From Bacteroidota bacterium (GTDB taxonomy: Bacteria > Bacteroidota > Bacteroidia > Chitinophagales > Saprospiraceae): DNA of 52,786 nt. The notes under the pieces are model-generated. The model did not search any database. It was not told the origin of the DNA and saw nothing but the letters and a program-made list of their open reading frames with translations. Both the position numbers and the translations under genes were made by a program. Positions 8,674-15,391 of this stretch are shown one piece after another. Location: NCBI GenBank assembly GCA_963169325.1, contig CAUJEY010000204.1:1-52786 (forward strand), given 5' to 3'. Numbering within the stretch: the first letter of the stretch is position 1; each line of letters starts with the position of its first letter.

Positions 8674-8753
8674 GGGGCTAATTTTTAATTCGCCTTATGT
8701 GTAGGGCGAATTTTTAACCCGCCCGTAGCGTAGTCGAATTAAAAATTCGCCCC
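8674..8753. repeat. Inverted repeat GGGGC(G/T)AATTTTTAATTC, invading the 3' end of the aminotransferase gene
   Basis: Left arm 8674-8691, right arm 8736-8753, one mismatch. A third partial copy, GGGCGAATTTTTAA, lies at 8704-8717 between them. The right arm and part of the middle are coding: they specify the last ~13 residues of the aminotransferase. Confidence 0.8.
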
Positions 8754-9886
8754 ACCGCAGTTAAAAGATAGTCCGTTGTGCTGCAAAGGGAAATCCGCAC
8801 GTAGCGGTTGCCGGCTGCGCCAAATATTCCGCCGGGCGTGAGAAAAACATAAACCTCGTGCAGCAGCCGGTCGCTCAGTTCGTAGCCGTCGGCGTAACCT
8901 TCCGGGATTTTCGCCCAAACGAACATGCCTTGTTGTGCGCGATCGAAGCTGCAACCCAGTGCCTCCAAAATTACAAATGCATGTTTCTGTCGCTCGCGAT
9001 AGGTATCATTCAATTCGTGATACCAGGTGTCCGGCAGTTCCAGCGCCCGGGTAGCGGCTAATTGCACCGGTTGGAATTGCCCGGAGTCCATATTACTTTT
9101 AAAGCGCAGGATAGCCTGTAAGTGCTCGGCATGACCGGCCACCATGCCCACGCGCCAGCCGGCTAAGTTATGCGATTTGCTGAGCGAGTTCAGTTCCAGC
9201 GCCGTTTCGGCAGCACCGGCAGCCGCCAGTATGCTGATGGGCTGATCGTTGAGGATAAAACTGTATGGGTTATCATTGACAATCAGAATATTGTGCCGAA
9301 GGCCAAAGTCTACTAAGCGTTGAAAAACGGCCGCTGTGGCTACTGCGCCGGTGGGCATGTGCGGGTAATTGACCCACATGATTTTCACCCGGTTCAAGTC
9401 CGTTTTTTCCAAATGGTCCAAATCTGGCAACCACCCGTTGGCAGCGTCGAGGTCGTAGTGCCGTACTTCGGCGCTGGCCAGCAAGGTAGCGGCACGGTAA
9501 GCCGGATAACCCGGATTGGGGACCAAAGCCACGTCGCCGGGTTCCAGAAAAGTCATGGCCACGTGTACGATACCTTCCTTGGAGCCGATCAGCGGCAAAA
9601 TCTCCGTTAGGGGGTCGAGGGTCACGCCATACCAGCGGAGGTACCAATTGGCCCAGGCATTGCGCAGGGCCGGAATGCCGGTATAGGGCTGGTAAGCGTG
9701 CGAGGCGGGGTCATTGGAGGCCGTTTGCAGGGCTTCAATCACCGAAGGCGCCGGTGGCAAATCGGGGCTGCCGATACCGAGATTCAGCACCGGGTGGCCG
9801 GCCTGGCGCATTTGCGCGATGTCGCGCAGTTTGCCGGCGAAGTAGTATTCAGCGATGCCGTCGAGACGGCGGGCGGGTCGGAACAT
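8714..9886 (-). CDS. Class I/II pyridoxal-phosphate aminotransferase (aromatic amino acid operon)
   Basis: 390 residues, fold type I. The PLP-binding lysine is K237 in LNSLSKSHNLAGWRVG, and R245 just after it should bind the substrate carboxylate. D205 and Y208 in NDNPYSF are the cofactor-ring residues; YQPYTGIPALRNA and NPGYPAY are family landmarks. Its place between pheA and tyrA implies transamination of phenylpyruvate and 4-hydroxyphenylpyruvate to Phe and Tyr, although the sequence alone resembles broad aspartate/LL-diaminopimelate-type enzymes. The extreme C-terminus GRIFNSTTLRAG is encoded by an interspersed inverted repeat (8674-8753), so the ancestral stop was probably upstream. Confidence 0.88.
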   Translation of the reverse strand: MFRPARRLDGIAEYYFAGKLRDIAQMRQAGHPVLNLGIGSPDLPPAPSVIEALQTASNDPASHAYQPYTGIPALRNAWANWYLRWYGVTLDPLTEILPLIGSKEGIVHVAMTFLEPGDVALVPNPGYPAYRAATLLASAEVRHYDLDAANGWLPDLDHLEKTDLNRVKIMWVNYPHMPTGAVATAAVFQRLVDFGLRHNILIVNDNPYSFILNDQPISILAAAGAAETALELNSLSKSHNLAGWRVGMVAGHAEHLQAILRFKSNMDSGQFQPVQLAATRALELPDTWYHELNDTYRERQKHAFVILEALGCSFDRAQQGMFVWAKIPEGYADGYELSDRLLHEVYVFLTPGGIFGAAGNRYVRISLCSTTDYLLTAVGRIFNSTTLRAG

Positions 9887-9889
9887 AGG

Positions 9890-9996
9890 GGACGGTGGAC
9901 GGTGGACGGTGGACGGTGGACGGTTGACGGTGGACGGTGGACGGTGGACGGGAGACGGTGGACGGTGGACGGGAGACGGGAGACAGTGAACGGGAG
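9890..9996. repeat. Tandem heptamer repeat GGACGGT
   Basis: About fifteen head-to-tail 7-bp units, mostly GGACGGT, with variants GGTTGAC and GGGAGAC toward the pheA side. It fills the gap between the stop codon of pheA and the ATG of the aminotransferase. The repeated peptides readable in other frames are artefacts of the repeat. Confidence 0.9.
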
Positions 9997-10003
9997 ATTT
10001 GGG

Positions 10004-10867
10004 TTAGAAGGTTGCGGAGCGGTAGATGCCAAACACTTTGCAGTCGTCGGTCATTACATCGAGCAGGCGCAGGGTTTCGGGGATCACGGCGGGGTTTCGC
10101 ACGGTGAAATCGACCAGAAACAGGTATTCGCCGGGAAAACCGACCAGCGGTACCGACTGGATTTTGGTCAGGTTGGCGCTTTGGGCGGCCAACATCGCCA
10201 GAATACGGCTCAGGCTGCCGGGCTGGTGCGGTACGGTAAAACTGACGGATACCTTGTTGGCGCCCTGCACCACTGGCGCCCCGGCTTCCCGTTGCAGGGC
10301 CAGAAAGCGGGTGAAATTGGCCGGATGTGTTTCGATGCCCGGGGCAAGAATGTCCAGACCGTACAGCGCTCCGGCCAGGGCGCTTCCGATAGCGCCGGTA
10401 TTTTTCAATTGCAAGTGGGCAATCCGGGCGGCACTTTCGGCGGTGTCTTCCGATTCGACCAGCCGGATATGCGGGTGCGGCCGGAAAAATTCGGCGCATT
10501 GGGCCAACGCCATAGGATGGGAGTGAACGGCGGTCAGGTCGGCTAATTGCACGCCCGGCAGTACCAATAAATTTTGCCGGATGGGGATATTGACCTCCGC
10601 CGTGATCCGGAACGCATTTTTTTGCAACAAAATATAGTTGCTCAAAATGCTGCCCACCAGGCTATTTTCGATAGCCATCACGGCGGCATCCGCAACCTCG
10701 GCATCGGCGGTTTTTTGTGCCAACTCATCAAAACTCAGCGCCGGAACAAGTTCGATGGCTTCCCCGAAAAGTTGGCGGGCAGCCATTTCGTGAAAAGCTC
10801 CCCGGACGCCCTGAATGACGATGCGCGGAAGCGTTTTGGATATGGATTTTGGAAATAAGTTGCTCAT
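10004..10867 (-). CDS. pheA: Prephenate dehydratase
   Basis: 287 residues from the ATG at 10867. An upstream in-frame ATG at 10909 would add 14 residues that are absent from the family and would overlap the terminator side of the leader. The enzyme converts prephenate to phenylpyruvate. It begins with the periplasmic-binding-like catalytic fold: IQGVRGAFHEMAARQLFG, then VADAAVMAIENSLVGSI, then the GAIGSALAGALYGL region. It ends with an ACT domain (SFTVPHQPGSLSRILAMLA ... PGEYLFLVDF) that binds Phe for feedback inhibition. It is the first structural gene of the Phe/Tyr operon, about 200 nt downstream of the operon promoter and immediately after the attenuator. Confidence 0.95.
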   Translation of the reverse strand: MSNLFPKSISKTLPRIVIQGVRGAFHEMAARQLFGEAIELVPALSFDELAQKTADAEVADAAVMAIENSLVGSILSNYILLQKNAFRITAEVNIPIRQNLLVLPGVQLADLTAVHSHPMALAQCAEFFRPHPHIRLVESEDTAESAARIAHLQLKNTGAIGSALAGALYGLDILAPGIETHPANFTRFLALQREAGAPVVQGANKVSVSFTVPHQPGSLSRILAMLAAQSANLTKIQSVPLVGFPGEYLFLVDFTVRNPAVIPETLRLLDVMTDDCKVFGIYRSATF

Positions 10868-10911
10868 TTTCAATATATTTATAAAATAGATGTGAAATCT
10901 GATGGGCAAAG

Positions 10912-10949
10912 AAAAAGGGGAGTTCCTGTGGCCAGGAACTCCCCTTTTT
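10912..10949 (-). terminator. Attenuator terminator hairpin upstream of pheA
   Basis: A perfect 17-bp stem: AAAAAGGGGAGTTCCTG on plus 10912-10928 against 10933-10949, with the tetraloop TGGC. On the minus strand it ends in a TTTTTCTTT tract. It lies between the leader-peptide stop codon (10976) and the pheA ATG (10867). No other minus-strand gene ends nearby, so termination of the leader transcript is the only sensible role. Confidence 0.88.
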
Positions 10950-10975
10950 GGTGTCGTTTTTTTGTTTTTATCCGA

Positions 10976-11068
10976 TCATACGACTACGCATAGGCAATTC
11001 CCGTTCCTTTTTCCAAAAAAGAAATAGTAACCAAAATAGCCAAAAAAATATGCGCGTATGGTTGTCAT
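10976..11068 (-). CDS. Phe/Tyr-rich leader peptide of the pheA operon
   Basis: A 30-codon ORF, ATG at 11068, TGA at 10976-10978. It begins MTTIRA, then the run YFFGYFGYYFFF (residues 7-18: six Phe, four Tyr, two Gly), then GKRNGNCLCVVV. It sits just downstream of a perfect TACATTTG promoter and upstream of the 17-bp terminator. This is the arrangement of pheL-type attenuators. Ribosomes would stall at the aromatic codons when charged tRNA-Phe or tRNA-Tyr is scarce. The Phe codons UUUCUUUUU can pair with the following AAAAAGGAA (both in 11003-11024). AGGAAC of that second strand can instead pair with GUUCCU in the left arm of the terminator. The peptide itself probably has no other function. 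Confidence 0.88.
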   Translation of the reverse strand: MTTIRAYFFGYFGYYFFFGKRNGNCLCVVV

Positions 11069-11092
11069 GTGTACTGCTGTACTGATACGGTG

Positions 11093-11123
11093 CAAATGTA
11101 TGGGGAAACTTTGAGCGATGCAA
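11093..11123 (-). promoter_or_regulatory. Promoter of the pheA leader/operon
   Basis: On the minus strand TTG (11123-11121), a 20-nt spacer and a perfect TACATTTG (11100-11093). The leader-peptide ATG is 24 nt downstream of the -7 box. Confidence 0.75.
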
Positions 11124-11149
11124 GACCGGAATTAAAAAAATGCTTTTTC

Positions 11150-11157
11150 TACATTTG
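11150..11157 (+). promoter_or_regulatory. -7 box of the fucosidase gene
   Basis: A perfect TACATTTG, divergent from the pheA promoter. No clear -33 element at the expected distance. The fucosidase ATG lies 45 nt downstream. Confidence 0.5.
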
Positions 11158-11202
11158 CCTGTACCGAAGTGAAAATCTTATCACACACTAACCCGCAACG
11201 CC

Positions 11203-13368
11203 ATGCGCAGAATTTTCCTCCCCTTTTTGTTCGCCTTGCTGCTGTCTCCTCTGTTTGCTCAACAACAGCCTTACCAACCCGACTGGACTTCGCTCGACAC
11301 CCGGCCTACACCCGACTGGTGGCTCGACGCCAAGTTTGGCATTTTTATCCATTGGGGTGTATACTCGGTACCGGCCTATACGGCCAAAGGCAACTACGCC
11401 GAATGGTACCAGCACTCTTTTGAAACCAACGCGCATGAGGGCAAAGTGCGCGAGTTTCACGCCAAAAATTACGGCAACCGCAGCTATTACGACCTGGCCG
11501 ACGATTTCCACGCCGAATTGTTCGAACCCGATGAATGGGCCAAACTTTTTGAAAAATCCGGCGCCAAATACGTGGTGCTCACCTCCAAACACCACGACGG
11601 CTTCTGCCTGTGGCCCAGCGCGCAAGCCGACCGAACCTGGCGTTTCCCCTGGAATTCAGTCGCGCGCGGCCCGAAACGCGACCTGGTGGGCGATTTGTTC
11701 ACCGCTTTGCAAAAAACCAATGTAAAGCCGGGGCTGTATTATTCGCTTTACGAATGGTATAATCCGCTGTATAAAATGGACCATGCGCGCTATGCCTACG
11801 AACATGCGCTGCCGCAACTGCACGATCTCGTGGCCCGCTACCAACCCTGGGTACTCTGGTCCGACGGCGATTGGGACGATACGCCCGATACCTGGCAATC
11901 GCCCCGGTTCCTGTCGTGGCTGTACAACCAAAGCCCGGTGCGCGACTTCGTGGCCGTCAACGACCGCTGGGGTAGCGGCGTCCGGTTCAACCACGGTGGG
12001 TTTTATACGCCCGAATACCAGCCCGACCTGGATTTTGAAGATCATGCCTGGGAGGAAAGCCGCGGCATGGGCTTTTCTTACGGGTACAACCGCGCCGAAG
12101 ATGCGCAGGATTATAATTCCGCCCAAACCCTGGTGCTGCACCTGATCGATAAGGTGTCGCGCGGGGGGAATTTCCTGCTCGACATCGGCCCCGACGCCCA
12201 CGGAAAAATACCGCCCATCATGCAGGAACGGCTGCTCGAAATGGGCCGCTGGCTCGACATCAATGGAGAAGCCATATATGGCACCCGGCGCTGGCGTATA
12301 CCTTTCCAGTGGAGCGAAGGCAACCGCGATTTCAAAGCCGATAAGGTGGAGGGCTGGAAAACCGGCGGCGACCTGCTGCTGAAACAAACCATTGACCCCG
12401 AACCCGGCTACGCGGTAAAAGAAATATTTTACACCTATAAGCCCAAAGACAACGCGGTGTACGCCATTTTCCCCAAATACCCCGCTAACAATCAACTGGT
12501 GCTCAAAGATATCCAATTGCCAAAAAACGCCCTCGTCTCCTTGGTGCATACCAAAGAAGCGTTGCGCTGGACCAGCACCGGAAACAACACCACGGTGTAT
12601 CTGCCGGCTTACGATCCCAACAAGATCAAATCGCCTTACGCCTTTGCGGTCAAGTTGTCCAACTACGGTGAATATGTGGCCAAGCCAAAAGTCGATATTC
12701 AATATGATCCGCAAACGATGCGATCGATCATCACCATGTCCTGCTCTACGCCGGGCACCACGATTCACTATACAGTGGACGGCAGCGTTCCCACCGACAA
12801 ATCACCCACCTACGTCCAACCGGCTACCCTGAGCGAAGCGCGCACCATTCGCGCCCGGGCATTCAAACCGGGGCTGTTGGCCAGCAAGGTAGATTCGGCC
12901 ACCATACAATTATTCACGATGATGCCCAGCCTTTCCATGTTCCGCCAGCCCGATGCCGGCCTGAACATGCGTTTGCTGAAAGCCGATAAATACGATGCGG
13001 CATCGATGGAATATGGCGTAACGCAAAAAAATGCCGTCGTACCGACGATCGACCTGGACCCCTTATGCCTTCAGGAAGCATGCGGAATGGTCTGGAAAGG
13101 ATATTTTTACGCGCCGCAGACCTACGGCTACCAGTTTTTCCTGGAATCGGACGACGGTAGCCAGTTGTTTCTCGACGGCCAGCGCATTGTTGATAACGAC
13201 GGCGACCACGGCATGCAGGAACGCAGCGGTTATGCCTTTCTGCAACAAGGCTGGCATCAGATGCGCATGCTCTATTTCAACAGCGGCGGCGGTGCCGGCC
13301 TCCGGGTGACCTACGCGCCGGTGGGCGGCGCGCGCATTCCGATTCCGGCCCAGGCGTTAGCGCATTGA
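11203..13368 (+). CDS. Secreted alpha-L-fucosidase (GH29) with chitobiase-type and PA14 domains
   Basis: 721 residues. Signal peptide 1-19 (LPFLFALLLSPLFAQ). The GH29 catalytic barrel covers about 25-400: FGIFIHWGVYSVPAY, KHHDGF (129-134) and WSDGDW with the expected nucleophile D221. The general acid is not fixed at sequence level in this family and I cannot point to it. Residues ~535-590 (STPGTTIHYTVDGSVPT) form a CHB_HEX_C-type/Fn3-associated module. The last ~110 residues form a PA14 domain (GYQFFLESDDGSQLFLDG), usually a glycan-binding unit. It should release L-fucose from fucosylated polysaccharides in the periplasm or outside. No sulfatase or SusCD pair lies nearby, so it is not in an obvious polysaccharide utilisation locus. 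Confidence 0.93.
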   Translation: MRRIFLPFLFALLLSPLFAQQQPYQPDWTSLDTRPTPDWWLDAKFGIFIHWGVYSVPAYTAKGNYAEWYQHSFETNAHEGKVREFHAKNYGNRSYYDLADDFHAELFEPDEWAKLFEKSGAKYVVLTSKHHDGFCLWPSAQADRTWRFPWNSVARGPKRDLVGDLFTALQKTNVKPGLYYSLYEWYNPLYKMDHARYAYEHALPQLHDLVARYQPWVLWSDGDWDDTPDTWQSPRFLSWLYNQSPVRDFVAVNDRWGSGVRFNHGGFYTPEYQPDLDFEDHAWEESRGMGFSYGYNRAEDAQDYNSAQTLVLHLIDKVSRGGNFLLDIGPDAHGKIPPIMQERLLEMGRWLDINGEAIYGTRRWRIPFQWSEGNRDFKADKVEGWKTGGDLLLKQTIDPEPGYAVKEIFYTYKPKDNAVYAIFPKYPANNQLVLKDIQLPKNALVSLVHTKEALRWTSTGNNTTVYLPAYDPNKIKSPYAFAVKLSNYGEYVAKPKVDIQYDPQTMRSIITMSCSTPGTTIHYTVDGSVPTDKSPTYVQPATLSEARTIRARAFKPGLLASKVDSATIQLFTMMPSLSMFRQPDAGLNMRLLKADKYDAASMEYGVTQKNAVVPTIDLDPLCLQEACGMVWKGYFYAPQTYGYQFFLESDDGSQLFLDGQRIVDNDGDHGMQERSGYAFLQQGWHQMRMLYFNSGGGAGLRVTYAPVGGARIPIPAQALAH

Positions 13369-13369
13369 A

Positions 13370-13730
13370 AGTTTGAAGGTTTGAAGGTTTCTGGTTTGAG
13401 GGTTTGAAGGTTTCTGGTTTGAGGGTTGGGCCAACCAGAAACCTTCTGACCCTATCGATTACCCACAAATTCAACATTTTTTAGCAGATGTCTCGCTGCG
13501 CTCGACATGACAAACAATTGATTATGATCTGTTTATCCAGATTTCTCGCTGCGCTCGAAATTAACACGGGAACACATGGCCTTACTGCGTTAGGAATGCC
13601 AGACGTATCCGGGAAATTTCGAGCGCAGCGAGAAATCTGGGTAAAATTTTGATTATCAACAGATTGTCATGTCGACCGAAGGGAGACATCTGATGGATCA
13701 ATATGCGGATTTGTGGGTAATCGATAACCT
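13370..13730. repeat. Nested palindromic intergenic element (361 bp)
   Basis: Fills the gap between two convergent genes. From outside in: 7-8-bp GGTTTGAAGG units (13370-13428). A 14-bp perfect local hairpin (13406-13419 / 13433-13446). An 18-bp perfect pair TATCGATTACCCACAAAT (13453-13470 / 13709-13726). An imperfect pair CAGATGTCTCGCTGCGCTCG.. (13485-13513) with 13664-13693. An inner perfect 26-bp pair (13537-13562 / 13615-13640) containing TTTCTCGCTGCGCTCGAAA. A 52-nt loop remains. The TCTCGCTGCGCTCGA and CGACCGAAGGGAGA cores resemble repeats common in Bacteroidota intergenic DNA. Confidence 0.9.
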
Positions 13731-13760
13731 TCAAACCCCCCAATCAGCCCCCTCCAACCT

Positions 13761-15167
13761 TTAATGATCTATCATCTCCAAAAACCACTCTTTCTCCGTC
13801 AAAACCGGTTCCTCCTCTATTTTTTGCCTAAGGGCAGCGCGGGCTTGCCGGCTATTGGGATTGTGTTGCATTAGCCGGCGGCCATAGCGCACGATATTCA
13901 GGTAATTCGTTTTGTGGTAGCCGATTCCCCGTTGGCGCCGGATAAAGGTTTGCATACTTTGCAGGTGGGCTTCGAGCGCGTCGAATTCGCCGGTTTCATA
14001 GTATATTTTCAGTTGCAGAGTTTTGGCGATCAGGTTGTTGATGAGGTCTTTGTAATCGGCATGTTGCAGGTGCAGGAGGGCGGCGCTCAGGTTGTGGCGT
14101 CCGTACTCTACCCGGGCGAGATTGAGGTGAAAAGCGGCGTCGCGGTGCTTTTTTTCCAAAAAAGGGGTGTACGTATGGATAAACTGCTCGGCCCAGTCGA
14201 TATCGCCGACTTTCAGGGCTATGGCTATGATATTATTGTAGGCGAAATGCGAGAACTGGCCGTTTTCCAGCAGCAGGCCGGCATTCAGGGCAGACTTGTA
14301 CAGGTCGAGTGCCTCGCGGAAATAGGCGCTCTCCAGTTGGTTGATTTTTCGGATACAAAAATTAAGGGCCAGCAAGTGAAGGTTGCGTTGCTCATCGCCG
14401 GGCAATTGATCGAGGTTTTCGAATAATTGTGTTTTAAAACGTTGGAAGAGGGTTTCGCCCGCAGGCTCGGTCAGCAACAGGTAACAATAGAAATACAAGG
14501 ATACGGCGGGAATTTGTTGCAGGGCTTCCGTTTGGCGCACATGCTCCAGTACGGCGTTGAGCAGGCCGAATTGATAATTGGCCGGATACACGGCCTGGTG
14601 ACTCAGTGCCATACAGGCCTGCCGCAATTTCCGGGCAATGTAGGCCGTGTCGGTTTGGTCGGAGAGTTGTTGCCAGTTCAGGGCTTCGGTGCGGCGCCCG
14701 GCGCTGAGTTGCTGGTATAGTTCGTATTCGATAGCCGATTGGGCATCGAAAAATTCCGCATGGCGGTAAGGTTGTTTGCCCCAGCCGGCGCGGGCGCTGT
14801 GCAGGCTTTGGCGAAAATGTTTTTCCAGGCCGCGTTTGCGATAAGCGGCGGCCAGGTGAATATCAAAATTAGCCTGCTCGGCAAACATTTCCCGGTATAC
14901 CAGAAAATGCTCGATTTGGGCCAGCAACTCGCTCGTCAGCAAACGTATAGCATGCATATCGGGCTGTTTTCCCTGGCCGGCGAGTGGTTCGAAAGCCCCC
15001 TCATAAGTTGGCGTAACTCCTCTGGCCAGGCAGTTTTGCAGGTATTCGAACAATAAGACCGGTTGTTCGCGCCGGCAAAAAAACGGGGAGCGGAGCCATT
15101 GGCCCAGGTGTTTTTGCTCCAGATTGTTGAGTGTGCGCAGGGTTTGCCAGAGCAGCGTGTTTTCCAC
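13761..15167 (-). CDS. Helical-repeat protein of unknown function, paralogue of 5153-6631
   Basis: 468 residues, starting at a GTG (15165-15167); no upstream ATG is available in frame. It is predicted all-helical without signal peptide or membrane segment. Shared landmarks with the 5153 gene are QWLRSPFFCR near residue 25-33, KTLQLKIYYETGEFDALE in the C-terminal third, and then an R/Q-rich stretch and YLNIVRYGRRLM. TPR-like AxxLLHLQHADY repeats are visible around residue 360. No enzymatic motif. The AT-rich 15168-15391 upstream region separates it from the divergent T9SS gene. Role unknown. Confidence 0.78.
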   Translation of the reverse strand: MENTLLWQTLRTLNNLEQKHLGQWLRSPFFCRREQPVLLFEYLQNCLARGVTPTYEGAFEPLAGQGKQPDMHAIRLLTSELLAQIEHFLVYREMFAEQANFDIHLAAAYRKRGLEKHFRQSLHSARAGWGKQPYRHAEFFDAQSAIEYELYQQLSAGRRTEALNWQQLSDQTDTAYIARKLRQACMALSHQAVYPANYQFGLLNAVLEHVRQTEALQQIPAVSLYFYCYLLLTEPAGETLFQRFKTQLFENLDQLPGDEQRNLHLLALNFCIRKINQLESAYFREALDLYKSALNAGLLLENGQFSHFAYNNIIAIALKVGDIDWAEQFIHTYTPFLEKKHRDAAFHLNLARVEYGRHNLSAALLHLQHADYKDLINNLIAKTLQLKIYYETGEFDALEAHLQSMQTFIRRQRGIGYHKTNYLNIVRYGRRLMQHNPNSRQARAALRQKIEEEPVLTEKEWFLEMIDH

Positions 15168-15391
15168 GGAGATATTTTTATGGCTTGTAATTATCTTTTT
15201 ACCAATCTTAACTTTTGCAAATATTTATAAATCAATTGTTTATTTGAAATTTATTTAAAAATAATTTTATAAATGCTAAAAATTGTCTTTGGTTACTGAT
15301 TCGATAAAGTGAACTTTTGTACCGTTAAATAATATTGATCAACGTTGTTCAATCATTCCATTGGTTTTTCATTCCCAAACTATAATATCCT
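15168..15391. promoter_or_regulatory. AT-rich divergent promoter region
   Basis: A 224-nt gap, much richer in A+T than its neighbours. For the plus-strand gene it holds TTTG (15288-15291), a 20-nt spacer and AACTTTTG (15312-15319, seven of eight positions of TANNTTTG), leaving about 65 nt of leader. For the minus-strand gene I see only weak candidates. Confidence 0.55.

Noticed and set aside
9698-10546. Open frames on both strands reading repeated peptides such as GRWTVDG and RPPSTVH
   Set aside because: They are translations of the GGACGGT heptamer array and of antisense pheA; a 7-bp repeat opens all frames equally.
10867-10909. Upstream ATG giving pheA 14 extra residues
   Set aside because: The extension does not match the family, and its start abuts the T-run of the attenuator terminator.
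11656-12768. 370-codon minus-strand open frame
   Set aside because: Antisense to the GH29 fucosidase in a GC-rich coding stretch; composition is that of a shadow frame.
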